DNA from: Taenia hydatigena
Lineage: Eukaryota > Platyhelminthes > Cestoda > Cyclophyllidea > Taeniidae
Assembly: GCA_036345935.2 (NCBI GenBank)
Contig: JADWOT020001369.1
Span: 1 to 64,000 of the forward strand
Direction: 5' to 3'
Length of the DNA stretch: 64,000 bases
The position numbers and the translations under genes were made by a program. Under the pieces are notes generated by a model, which saw nothing but the letters and a program-made list of their open reading frames with translations, was not told the DNA's origin and did not search any database. Position 1 is the stretch's first letter; each line of letters starts with the position of its first letter. Shown one piece after another: positions 22,450 through 33,246 of this stretch.

Positions 22450-24575
22450 GGTTATGGTAAAGTGTCTGCACGGTGTGTACGTTTAACAGCCATCGAAACT
22501 ATTAACTCACCAAGGGTCAGACAAATGCAAAGAAAAAATTCCTTCCTCTACTCCATTTCCTTCTTTACCACAAGAGGAGTCAGATACTCAGTGAGAAGGA
22601 AATCTAATTACAATCTTTGAAGACTATTCAGAATCTTGGATTGTAAGAGGATCACACGTCCTTTCCACACATTTCTCTAGTACCATATTTGCGAGCCTTA
22701 TATCCTGACACCAGTTTATGCATGCCTGCATGCGCAATAGACTGTGAACATGCATCTAGAAATTGGGGTAGAGGAGGCTATGTTGTTGCTTTCGCAGCCT
22801 GGAGCACGCGCCAGCTAATATTTGATTGAGAATGGATATTAGATGGCTCTGGTGATTGTCTTTCCAGGACATACATGCCAGGCAGCTCTGCGCAGCTACA
22901 GATCATTATTTTTGTGAGACCAGAATGCAGCTTTCTGCTACGTCTTATAGCTATTTGTTCTCTTCCAGTTCAAGAGGTTGATAGGCTACAACTTCTTCCA
23001 GAACCACGACATCTCTCATATGTCGCAATGCAATATTTCTATAAAAGCTTGTAAATACAGTGTTTGGGTTGCTTTTGTTTAGCAGAAAATTGTCTTGCAA
23101 AATGCGTGTAAGACAGCCCTACTGGTCTAATCCTATGTGCATGACTTTTAAAATGCACTTCATCAGCAGCGTTTAAGCAGCCTGCGGAAAAGTGTGCCAA
23201 CGTCACTTGCTTTGGTTCTGTTTAAGATTCGACTCATGATTCCTGGCATTTTGTTGGGTGTGAAATATTAGCGATGAAGACGATCGGTTGAAACGCGGAA
23301 GAAATGGAATACCTTTTAGCCAGTATGTGCTTTTTTAAATAACTGTTTTTACTAATTGAACTTAGTAGCAGTTTATTTCGCGAAAAGAAATGCTAATTTA
23401 GTTTAAAAATTGAAGCGGATATCAGGCCATCCAGAGGTGTCAAGCAAGTGCAGTGATGCGAAAATTTATAGTATGTACCACTACTCACCCCAAAAGACAA
23501 ACGTTGTTGGAATCTTTTGCAGTAGGGGTTGAAGCACACTTATGCCTTGCATTTTAAATGACTACCTTAAAAACGCTGTTGATGGTGATACAGGTGAACA
23601 CAGATGCCAACGCAGTGTCAAAGCTTGCGTTATTGAAGTACGCAGCACCGTTCATTTTGCATGGGTTCATATGAAATCTCTTGCGCTGTTTTAGAACACT
23701 GACCAGAAATTTCTCCTAGGGTTATTGTTATTCTGTCTCGCGGAAGCAAAGCATTTTCCAATCCAGAGGTCACTTATCTCTGCGTACCTTTGTCGCATAA
23801 AACAGATAATGATCTTTCTTTTGTAGCCGAAAGATTCGGTGAGAAACGTTTTGCAGACTTATTATAAATAAAGCTTTTCCAAGCTTTATTATTGACGTAT
23901 CGCAGGAAGGTGATACGATTGGCGTGGGGCTCTTTCCCCAATTTTCTGGACTTGTGGGCTGTGGTGACCTGATTGCATGCATAACACATGCAGAATAAAG
24001 TGTCAACATATGCATGTTTTAAATCTGCATCATTTTGGGCAAAAACAGCTCACTAAGCAGCACGGACAACAGAGCGAATATGAATTTGTGCTGCCACTCT
24101 AACAGTGACATTTGAATCATCCGAACCATACACTCTGACTGGCTAGTGCCAATGATCCTGCGCCGATCAATGACACAGGACACCACTAAAATAATTACTC
24201 TTCTTCCCTCCCCAATGAATTTTAACACCTAATGGTTAATAGAGGATAATGCATTGTAGTGAGGGTATCAAGACCTAACAACTACTTACCAAAAATGAAA
24301 ATACAGAAAGGTGTATGCGTAAAAGATTCTTGACGAAAGGCTAGGTTGTAAGCTTATCTACACTACAGTTATCAGTCAGAGAATTTATAGTTCGCTTTTT
24401 GGGATCTGAAGAGTATCGCGAATTCTCTGTTTCTAAACGCCCTAATTCAGATATTGTACACCTATTATGAGCCAATGAAACAATAATAAGTCTATTAACA
24501 GCAACACAGTAAAAGGCATCACCCTCAGCTTAACAAGCTAGCAAGAGGATATCATTTTTAAGTCACTCTTGTCAG
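22450..24575. other. No recognisable gene; inner side of left arm
   Basis: The inverted duplication can no longer be followed beyond about 22450. Short ORFs at 22432-22620, 23770-24015 and 24019-24228 (the last two minus) lack splice or family support. Confidence 0.4.
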
Positions 24576-24581
24576 TGTTGA

Positions 24582-24770
24582 TTAAGGCAATGAATGGATC
24601 AGTGAATTCCATGGGATTCTGGTAAACGGTAGGCCAACATACTCCTCGCCAATTACAGGTAGCGATTTCTTGCCAAGCTCGGCAAAGGAGGGGTGTAAAT
24701 AGCCTGCTACACATTCATGCGAGATGGCGGGTTGAAGAGAAGAAGTGAGCAGGCTTAAATGAGCTAGTGA
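24582..24770 (-). CDS. Putative terminal exon, unknown protein
   Basis: A strong acceptor (CTTGTTTACTTGCAG) precedes 24770. The open frame then runs 62 codons to a stop at 24582. The translation looks protein-like (HPSFAELGKKSLPVIGEEYV segment). That segment faintly recalls RNase III-like mitochondrial ribosomal proteins, but this is too weak to assign. No AATAAA was seen nearby and no partner exon was located. Confidence 0.35.
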   Translation of the reverse strand, partial: SLAHLSLLTSSLQPAISHECVAGYLHPSFAELGKKSLPVIGEEYVGLPFTRIPWNSLIHSLP

Positions 24771-24989
24771 CTGCAAGTAAACAAGGACTTCACCTTCCAG
24801 GGTCCATCAAAACAATGCAAATTATGCAGTACAAGTTGGTTTGTTGGAAAAATCCATCTATTTATAAGAAAATAAGGACTTAGGAGAATAGTGGCGATGC
24901 GCCCGCATCAAGTGTACACATTAACTTTTCTTAGGAGCAAAGTCTATTGCTTTGCCAAGACAGAAACAATCCAGTGTCATAATTAGGCA

Positions 24990-25367
24990 GTCGTTTAATG
25001 CCCGACCGAGTTACCTCTGTCAGTACCCCCTTTATTTGGAATGGGCGGACAATTTCGCTAATTTCTGAGTCATCGCTGAATAGCGAATCTCCTGCGGCCT
25101 ATTCTGCGAAAATGCAGCTAGAAACCTCTTATGGTCGCTGCAACAATAGAGGGTCTCGCCCAGCAGAACCTCACGAGAGCGGTACCAGAGAGTGCCGACC
25201 TACAGCATTTTGAGATCAGTCATTTAGACAAATACTATAGGGCAATTCGAGGAAAGCGGATTCTAACTCATGAGTCGACGCGTGAAGTCAAAGTCAGCCA
25301 CCTTCACAACATCAACCAGCACGTTTTGGGGTTTAAATCATGGTGTATAATGCGCCCCACTTGGTAA
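24990..25367 (+). CDS. Putative coding stretch with frame change
   Basis: Two overlapping plus-strand ORFs (24998-25213 and 25131-25367) are both protein-like: the first up to about 25130 (TPFIWNGRTISLISESS), the second after about 25130 (FEISHLDKYYRAIRGKRIL). Together they suggest one coding stretch with a frameshift near 25120-25140, or a small intron. The product is not recognised. It may be a decayed gene or two exons. Confidence 0.3.
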
Positions 25368-25379
25368 TACCCAAGAGCC

Positions 25380-27420
25380 TGCTGCATTTAGTACATGAAT
25401 GACTAGATGCAAAATCAGTAAAAGTAAAATCCTAAGTTAACAGTTCCTAGGGACAATCCAGTGTTTTTATAATTAGAATCCAAATGCAGCCAGAGACTCA
25501 CAATCAAATATTCAAAAACTAGATATATATTTGGCCATCGCATAGAATAACGTGTTCTTGACCATAAAAGGTCATAGGTCTTTGGGATTTACGTCACAAG
25601 GTTGGGGTGTTCGGGATCTTCTAGGAGCGCGATTTCCCTGAGAACAGTTGAGGTACACCTTGGTCAGAACGCTCGAACCTAATGCCCCGACTTTCGATCT
25701 GGACACTTGTAAACAACCCCGTACGTGCCCAGAAAGTTAAAGTAACTTTTTCTTGAGCCTCCTTCAATTTTTCCGAGCTGTGGAATGCTAGAAAGCTCTA
25801 AATCTGACATCACCATAAAATGGAATAACTTTAGCCTTAGCATTAGCCAACCTCTACTGATATCCGCACACTTGGTAAATAATCCATTGGGGAGAAAAAA
25901 ATCTTTGGATGGACATCTCATGCCCTTGTAAAGTTATGGAAAATGCGGGATTAGTAGCCGCCTAAAAGCACAACTAAATGATTTCACTTCCGCTTCCCCT
26001 TTACCAACACATAAAATAGCAGACGTAAAACTGCCAAATCTGTTTTACCCATCGGCAGTACTGTGATTTTGCACTGCTCAGACATAAACACTGTTGCTAG
26101 AAATACCTGCTTGCTATTTTTATTTGTTCAACTCTCGGTCACCAAGCTTTAGCTTTTTGCTTCTCCATTTTCGCCTCAAGCTCTTAACTTTCCCTAATCA
26201 TCTGGAAGTAAATATCAACCAATAGTTAAATGCGTTTGTTAAATCAGCAGGCAAAATTTTAAATGCATTCGCGAGTTCCGCTTACTAATAGCAATTGATC
26301 CAAAGAAAGCACTCTAAATATTTGAGAGTTCAAAGTTTGATGACGTGCGATCTCTCCTTGATGGTTGAGAATGATTCCATAATTGCATTTAAGTGAGTGC
26401 GGTTCTTGACTGCTTGAGAAGACCTTAGTGCTTTTATCCACATTTGTTCACAACCAATTTCACGGAATTAAACACGCTCTAGTCATATGCTTTTACCTTA
26501 TGCGATGTGGCATTAGGAACGCATGTCTCGGTTAGAAGCACCAAAAGTAGTATTTGTTAATCATTGTCCAACAAACAAGTATCCAATACATAAGCATTCA
26601 GCTTACATAAGTGAGTGTCGCTGCGCTGAAGAGGTATGGATTATATTACTAGTCGAATAAGATTTTTAGAGAATGCGCATGGGCATTAAGACTATGACTG
26701 TATGACCCATCTGGTGGATCCTTTGCACTTCCGCAAGGGAGAATTACTATCCAGCTTGGGGTCTCTGACGCCCGTCAGGTATTAATTATTGCAGTCATCA
26801 CTTACGGACAGAGAAATGAGTCAAAGGAGATGGTGTTTGAAGTGCGGATTAGGAATATCAAGCACTTAGGTTGCGAATCTTACATTTAGACAGGCTGGGC
26901 CGCATCCGCACGGCCACTACCATCCTCCATCTTGGCTTTTACCTAAAAATGCGTTATTGTTCTGCGTCTACACTTCTAACTGTCATCTCCGAGGAGCTGC
27001 TAACACGCACCCAGCTCAGATCAGAACCACTCTAGTCCATTCTGCTTAAATGCTTTGTTGTGAACATCTACCAATCGCTGGCTGAACGAACAGACAGGAG
27101 GCAAAAGAACAATTTATCAATGGAACAATAGGTTATTGCTAATCCAGGCGTTTCCATGGTATAGCCGTTAACGCTAGCAAATCATAATCATCCTATTGGA
27201 GGTCAAATCCCTGTAGACACAATTGTGGGAACAGAAAGGCAATGCCACACATTTTCAGCTCCATAACTTCTGTCAATTTACATACCTTTATAGCTATGTG
27301 TATTCTTGCACGCACACAACCTCAACCTGGGGAGCTAATGGAGCGACGGCATAAGTTATCCCCACATACGGAATGAGAAGACTTAACTAGCAAGGAATGT
27401 TGAGTTGGATATCGCATCGT
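25380..27420. other. No recognisable gene
   Basis: Only short ORFs (25679-25921 and 26259-26441 on minus). No clear exon, repeat array or RNA gene was seen. Confidence 0.4.
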
Positions 27421-27488
27421 CAATTATTGAGTCATCACTGACGTCACTGACAGGAGAACAATTGGCTTAGTGAGGTCACCAACAAGGC

Positions 27489-27560
27489 ACCAGTGACAGA
27501 ACTCAGACCCGCATCCTTCTATTTTGGAGACAGACGCCTTATCCATTAGGCCACACCAGC
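27489..27560 (-). tRNA. tRNA-like sequence, probably a SINE head or pseudogene
   Basis: 72 nt fold into a full cloverleaf: acceptor stem GCTGGTG with CACTGGT, D arm GCCT...AGGC, anticodon stem TCTGT with ATAGA, and T arm GCGGG with TCTGT. Many pairs are G-U. The A box (TGGCCTAATGG) is good. The B box (GGTCTGAGTTC) is damaged at the invariant TTCGA. The anticodon loop CTCCAAA would read CCA (Trp), while the body around the D arm looks like arginine tRNAs. G-U-heavy stems and the broken T loop argue against a functional tRNA and for a tRNA-derived short interspersed element. The sequence on its 3' side (down to about 27430) could be the SINE body. Confidence 0.6.
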
Positions 27561-27899
27561 TCAATTTATAGATTTCCCTCTTGACAACCTCCGCCTGCTG
27601 TGTTTTGGTCTTGTCCCTCTGTCTAGAGTTCACTACTCGCTATCGCGTTAGCCCGATTCCCCTACTCCTCTACATCTTAACCATGCAATCGAAGGTGGGA
27701 AGTGGCAGGATAAGGCGAAAAACATCGAGGAAGCAACGCAAAATAATAGTAAGTGTGAGGCGACAATTAGGTAGAGAGACTTCCACCAGGAGGTTACAAA
27801 GGGGGCTTCAATTGAAACCTTAAAAATGTGGAGAGTGTGCGCAGCCTCATTATTGTAGTAAAGAAACACGGTTCCTAAGCAGAGGAATTCAGGACAGGA

Positions 27900-28160
27900 T
27901 CGCAAATTTGCAAATTAAATTTAAGTCATTTAAGCCACCAGTGAAGTGGGAAGCAAGGTCTGCACTGGAACCTGGACTGAGCACTGGAATGTTTCTTGGT
28001 CCTATTTTTTGCTTCCAAATTAATCTTGGGCCACGCAAACGCACCGATCCGCCTAATTTCTTTCCAACAGCCAGCTTCTCCCTTAATGTTAAGTCAGCAA
28101 TTTGCCATTTAATCGCTCGAATGGATGAGATTACAAGCACAGAGGTAGCTTGCCACTAAT
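27900..28160. pseudogene. Ambiguous open region, possible reverse-transcriptase trace
   Basis: Both strands are open for over 80 codons (27908-28159 plus, 27889-28140 minus). The plus frame includes GLSTGMFLGPIFCFQIN, which resembles the G-x-x-x-G-x-x-L-G-P-x-x-F block of LINE-type reverse transcriptases. However, the expected following acidic catalytic motif is not seen. The minus frame is also protein-like. It could be a decayed retroelement or an unrelated exon. Confidence 0.2.
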
Positions 28161-28164
28161 CTTG

Positions 28165-29990
28165 TGAATTAGAAACACTGTTAACAATGCATTCTTACAG
28201 AATTTGAGCACTCGTTTTTCCACCGCAGTCCTTCCCATGTATGCTTTGTAGCTAATATTTTACCATCAGTGCTGGTCAACACAAATACAATACACTTTTA
28301 GGCATGTTCTTACTTTATCCTTTGGCAACTGCCATGAATACGATATGATTCGCATAATATATGGCTATTTGGCAAAATAGAAGTCTCTGAACACTGCTTT
28401 CATTGATGCCACATTAAGGAACTAAATTTTACGTCAATAAACTAAAGTTCTTGCACGGATTTTTCTTCGGCGTTCTAATCACATTGAGTGCTCTTGCAGC
28501 ATTTCAAACATAAGTTGTAAGTGCTTATTGTCCAGCACCCTAGGGCATTGTAATATCGCAGTTGGAGTGTCACTTGAATTTTACGGATGCATATGGAGAG
28601 GCACGCAAAAACCGCCAGCACCACACATTCGTGACGCTCCTTAAACAAGTTTGCCAAAATAGAATTCCAGGACAGAAAAAATTTTGGCAGCGAAGCGCAA
28701 CTATAGTTGCGGTTGCAACGTTGGGTATAAATTAGAAGAAAACGTTAAAGTCAATAAGGCGTTAAGAGCTATTCCTTTGCAAGCGATGCAGCATCTTTTG
28801 TGCTCATCTGTCACGTTCTTGAGCACCTCCATCCGACGCCTCTTTTAAAGGCGTCTTAATGATCCTTCGCTCTCCGGCTGTTGCCAATGCGCTAGTCTTT
28901 TCATACTTCTCTGCCAAACTCTTCTTAGTTATAGCCGCACTAAGCCACATAATGCAAGCAAATTGTCCTTCTCGTCTGGATCACCGTTAATCTTCTCCAA
29001 TTCAGCTGGCACCCTGTTAATCAGGCTCTGTAAACTGACCTTTTAAGTGCAATCACCACTTCCTTTTTGCCGCTCTGCTTCAGTTTGTTTCAACTCATTT
29101 TAGTCCGCAAAACTATTCTCTGGAAAAAGGCACTCTGTCCAAAATGCTAGTTTCTCTCATCACATCCCAAGGAATTTCAAAAATCAAGCAGGGTTGAGGG
29201 GTTCCTTTGGAAGATGTGGAAGCGCATTGGACCTCTTCACGCACATCCGGCTTTATATCTGCAGACTTCGGACTTCCGCACTTCCTGTGTTAATACGATT
29301 AAACAGGCCTAGCATAAAATTACCCTGCCATCAGTTGATTTTCCGAACAGTCCCAGTTTCTATTGCCTAAGTAAAAAGAAAAATGCATGTTTATGCCTAA
29401 CCTATCATAATTCATTAAAAGGGGGAAATTGCATGACCCAACTGCTATAGGTCTTAACGTACAAAGTCAAACACACAGAATACAAAAGTGGGGGTTGGAA
29501 GAGTTGTTTTAGTATTTAACAGCTGTGTACTTGACGACCAAACCCTGATATCCCCCAATAAAAGTAAAAGTTGAATGCTTAAGAACAACAGTGGATAGAA
29601 TCTGCAAGTCTCGAGTGCTGACGTTCACTCGATGCTGGTTTCTGTTAAAGAAAGGGGCTTTTACATGCCTTAGTACAAAAACGTTGCATAGTCATGCAAA
29701 TGGCAGCCACTGTTTGTAAATAAAAATCAGTGAAGCATGATAATAAAACTTGCGATTGCGCCTTTAAAATGTGCGTGACTCACATACGACAGACTGACTT
29801 AGCAACGTGGGCCGCAAGTATAAAGCAGAAACTTTACTTACAAATCAGCGATTGCGCTAATTTCGTCCTTGTTAAAAACGCTCACTTAAATTCTACGATT
29901 ATAAGGAAGTAAGCACCCGAATTTAGTCCTCTAATGCCTTTTGGTTGATGCATTCGATGATTTTTACGCTTCCTTGTGTAGTTCGTTAGG
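28165..29990. other. No recognisable gene
   Basis: Short ORFs only (28475-28657 minus, 29730-29912 plus). No convincing exon was found. Confidence 0.4.
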
Positions 29991-30012
29991 AAAGAATCAT
30001 TGGTACTCATAC

Positions 30013-30148
30013 CTATCTGCCCGCTATTTCCGCTCTCTACAACGACTTCTGTTGGTTGTCGAGGTGGGCGGGTAAAGAAGCATGTGTGCGAGAGGGCAAA
30101 GTGCTTAGTGTAGTGACGACACGGCGAGAGACCACAATGGTCACAATG
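30013..30148 (-). CDS. Putative internal exon with atypical C2H2 finger
   Basis: The acceptor TTTTTCTCCTTGCAG and the donor G|GTATGAGT are both very good. The exon (136 nt) begins HCDHCGLSPCRHYTKH and contains C-x2-C-x10-H-x4-H, two residues shorter than a normal finger, then a Pro/Glu/Ser-rich segment. The open frame actually continues past the donor to 29882, so it might instead be a terminal exon. An ORF at 30981-31280 on the same strand may be an upstream exon. It is probably a zinc-binding protein. It is not obviously a member of the A/B/C finger family. Confidence 0.4.
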
Positions 30149-30224
30149 CTGCAAGGAGAAAAATGTGGATGTATCAGGCATTTTGATAGCAAGAGTTGTG
30201 CTAATGAGGTAGCATGAAGACTAC

Positions 30225-30300
30225 GATGGCAGCCTCTTGACGCCATGGTAGAGTTTCTGACTCTAGATGTATGTTCAAATCACGTCGGTGTCAGCGCGCC
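30225..30300 (+). repeat. tRNA-like fragment
   Basis: A CCATGGTAGAG stretch (A-box-like, near 30243) is followed about 22 nt later by a TGTTCAAATCAC B-box-like stretch, the arrangement of a tRNA-derived promoter. The stems are poor, so it is a relic, perhaps a SINE head. A second tRNA-like piece lies 300 bp away on the other strand. Confidence 0.35.
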
Positions 30301-30599
30301 CTACTCTTCCCTCCCTTGTCTTTCTACTCCGCCATGTGGCCTGCAGAGCGCATTGCAACTGCATCCCGTGTGCACACTGTACACTCTGTGATTACCAATG
30401 AAGAAGGTGGTAGAAGACAGAGGGGAAAAGGTGATAAAGGAGAAGTTTGCATTTGGATACAGAAAATTATTGCGGCAAGCAGGAATGCAAAATGTTTACG
30501 ACAATGTGGCTTGATCGTGGCCACCAGAAAATGGATTAATTGAAGGTGATGTAGTTACGATGCAATGAAAAAGAGGACACATGTTGAGTACAAGCAAAG

Positions 30600-30700
30600 C
30601 ATCGAGTGGCACAGAAGAGGTTGCAAATGCTCTACCACCACAGCTACGGGAATGATTTGAACCCGCAACCTACTGAGTGAAAGTCAGACGCGCCAATATA
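30600..30700 (-). repeat. tRNA-Glu-like fragment
   Basis: On minus: TCTGA stem, CTTTCAC loop (anticodon TTC, as in tRNA-Glu), TCAGT closing the stem imperfectly, then GCGGG-TTCAAAT-CATTCCCG, a recognisable T arm and B box. The 5' half (D arm) does not precede it. Instead an A-box-like TGGTGGTAGAGC follows. It looks like a rearranged tRNA-derived repeat. Confidence 0.4.
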
Positions 30701-30980
30701 GTTCTGATTTTGTTTCTTACCGCCTTTCTGGTTTTATCGGTTCATAGCTTTGGCTGCTAGAACTCATCCCTAATCCCTACCGCATAATACGCTACACCTG
30801 CACTCATACACTTACTCAATGCAAGGCTGCTTTGCCTCATGTATAGTGTGCCGGAATTTCTGATGCAGTCGAGCACCACACCACGCCATCATCAGAGGCG
30901 ATGCGATGCACCGCATTTGCTTTCATCCTGTGTAGAAGTGTGTGGTTTCATTCGATATAATGCCGCCAGTGGTGGCGACT

Positions 30981-31280
30981 TTAAGAAGGTGGAAGAGTAA
31001 AGGCATTATTAACAGGAATGCTTGAGGATAATGTGGATGAAGCTAAATGTGCTTGAAGTGAGTACTTGGTTTGAGGTGGCAGATAATTGTGAGGTGATGG
31101 ATGCTGGGTCGCTCCTGCAGCTTGACAAGATGTAGAGGCGTGGTTACAATGCAGTGATCGGGAATATGAACTCATTATTGGCATGATTTTGCCCTTTCTT
31201 GGCTCATCTTTCTTCACTTTGCTATCTACCGCCATTTGACAACTTACAGGAGTGAAGTGGAGTAATATCATCGCCGGCAC
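30981..31280 (-). CDS. Putative exon, Ser/Pro/His-rich unknown protein
   Basis: An open stretch of 99 codons on the minus strand. It has a basic segment (KVKKDEPRKGK) followed by a Ser/Pro/His/Gln-rich low-complexity tail, as in linker regions of transcription regulators. It lies upstream of the finger-like exon at 30013-30148 on the same strand and may belong with it. A GTAAGT donor-like site occurs near its start (about 31249), so the true exon edges are unclear. Confidence 0.3.
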   Translation of the reverse strand: MPAMILLHFTPVSCQMAVDSKVKKDEPRKGKIMPIMSSYSRSLHCNHASTSCQAAGATQHPSPHNYLPPQTKYSLQAHLASSTLSSSIPVNNAFTLPPS

Positions 31281-31299
31281 ACCTACATCTTGGCTTTAC

Positions 31300-33050
31300 G
31301 GTGTAGTGGCTTACTCAAGACTTTGAATCATGCAAGTCTCTCATGTCCTTGGTCCACCAAATATTTCCAAATATCATCATTTTGAAGGAAAGATTCTAGG
31401 TACGCTCAAATGGTAGCAGTTAAGGTGAGGCTAGCTTTTTGCGTGACATCTTCGAGACCTTGAGATAGGAGAGTGTTAGATTTTGATCTGCTAAATCTTC
31501 ATTCACTTTGGACAATGGAATGCAACTTAATAGGCTAGCCAATTTACCGTTCCTTGCCCCAAACTAGTAATATTGGTGCATTTAAAAATCCTTTTGCATG
31601 CTGTGATCAACAACTGACATATTATAGAGGCTACCACACCCGGCGAAAACACAATGATTGAAATACAATGTAACTTTGTAGCAAAGATCAGGAGCTAAAA
31701 AATCCATTCTATTACCTATCCTTATTCTCATGTTCAAGTTGGCCATTATAAAGTACTGCCGAGCCACCCATGCCAGTTGTCAGAATCCTCTGCATTTTGT
31801 GTAATGCTTAACCTCAATGTCGCTAAACTCTCAAAAATTAACAGAAGCTGGAGTTTTGTGCAGTTGGCACTCGAGGGAATGGAAGAATTATTTCACTGAT
31901 CACCGCATAGTTTTATAATTAGCTGCATGAACACTAGCAATGAAGAAGTGTTACTTTTTAAAGGATAAAATGAAGTATTCGTGCTGAATTCTATACTTTC
32001 AATGCACAGTGAGCCTTGACGCTACTGACATTGCCTGAGGAGAGAAGCATGCGGCTTAGGCTCAATGAAAAAATTAGTAGCTAAGTATCTTACATAGGTG
32101 TAGTTTGGTTAAAATTTGATACGACTTAACTTACTTTCATCTCTATCACTGGTCCTAGCAGAAGATGTGAAACTCGATTATTGTGAGCCTGGTGGAAATG
32201 TGAAAGATAAGACCTAATCAACCTTGCAAGTGCCGTTCAAATGCAGCGAAACGAATGGGCAAAATCAAAAATGATCTAGGTTTACATCTTGTAGCATATG
32301 CAGACTGTTATGGTCGTCATTAGCGAAGTGCCACCTTTTATCTGTTCTACATTTTCTTGTATGATTTGAAGTGACATTGGTGTCAGCGAAAAGAGAGCAC
32401 TGTAAAGAACAATGCATCTAAGTTGATCCCACTGGCTAAAAATGTAATTAGACGGTAAAAGTATTTGCCGGATATGGCTTTATTGCTCGACTACCTAAAG
32501 ATGGCTAACGGGAACCGGGCTAATGTGTCCCAGAAGATCGCCTTGCTCTTGTCACTACATTCGCATTACTTTTGCACTGCCTTTGACGGGGCGCATTAAG
32601 CCACTGACGGTAGTATACTTGAAACAAATTGGGTCCTTTAGGTATGAAAGGGATTAGATCTGTGCTTAAATGTGTCGTTACAAAACCAACTGATAGATTA
32701 CCTTACATCCATTTTGTCAAGAAGCAGGGCCAAGCTTTTTTTCATCTCGTATTAGCTCAGGGCCTTTAAGAATTGCATGGCATAATGGCTGACTACTCTT
32801 AGCAGACAGTGCGGAGTTGGGAGAAAATGTAGCATTGAAACTTGCACCAGCATAGAAATCCGAAAAGATTTACGCAAATCATTGGCACTATAATTTTAAA
32901 TGTATGAGATTTTACTTTTTAATCCATTATCTCACTTAAGCTCTCAATAAACTTCATTCCTTTGACAGCGAAGCCGGATTCGCGACGTTGGTTACAGAGA
33001 TAAAGTATTTTTGAATTAGGGCATAATTTCTTTGCATTTAGTGAATATTT
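31300..33050. other. No recognisable gene
   Basis: One short minus ORF (31582-31767) and otherwise broken frames. It lies between the putative minus-strand gene at 30-31 kb and the putative plus-strand exons from 33 kb. The strands there are divergent, so it could hold promoters, but none was identified. Confidence 0.35.
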
Positions 33051-33068
33051 TTGCTTCTTGCTTTTTAG

Positions 33069-33246
33069 TTGCAAAGGATGGAACAAAAAACTGTACACCG
33101 CAGTCAATGGAGCGCTCTACCCTATTTCTAACTCCGCCAGCATGCAATTCAGTCAGCGCTTCTTCCATGAGGCAGTGAAGCACAGTCTCGTGCTGACGAT
33201 TACGTGCGTAGGGGCAAAGGACACAAAGACTGCTTCCTTAGTGTGA
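33069..33246 (+). CDS. Putative exon, unknown protein
   Basis: A good acceptor (TTCTTGCTTTTTAG) ends at 33068. The frame then stays open to a stop at 33246 with protein-like content (GWNKKLYTAVNGALYPI, then FFHEAVKHSLVLTITC). A GTAGGG site after the codons for ITC could be a donor. There is no known domain. It may be the first detectable exon of a plus-strand gene running toward 37 kb, but the link is inference. Confidence 0.4.

Larger units (their letters stand above)
15665..22450 (+). repeat. Left arm of large inverted duplication
   Basis: This arm pairs, reverse-complemented, with about 45930-51025. Anchor pairs are 22280-22325 with 46010-46055, 21880-22080 with 46250-46450, 20560-20720 with 47530-47680, 19892-20131 with 48110-48350, 19258-19322 with 48925-48990, 18930-19200 with 49020-49300, and 15842-16680 with 50205-51025. 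Identity is clearly below that of a recent duplication and there are many indels. The left arm carries about 1.2 kb that the right arm lacks (16.8-18.55 kb, including three intact exons of finger gene A). Confidence 0.8.

Noticed and set aside
24582..24770. Mitochondrial ribosomal protein / RNase III-like assignment for the minus ORF
   Set aside because: Resemblance is limited to a short HPSF...LG...LPVIGE stretch. Not enough residues agree to name a family.
27439..27446. Palindrome TGACGTCA (CRE-like site)
   Set aside because: A single 8-mer next to a SINE-like element with no nearby gene start. Too weak to call regulatory.
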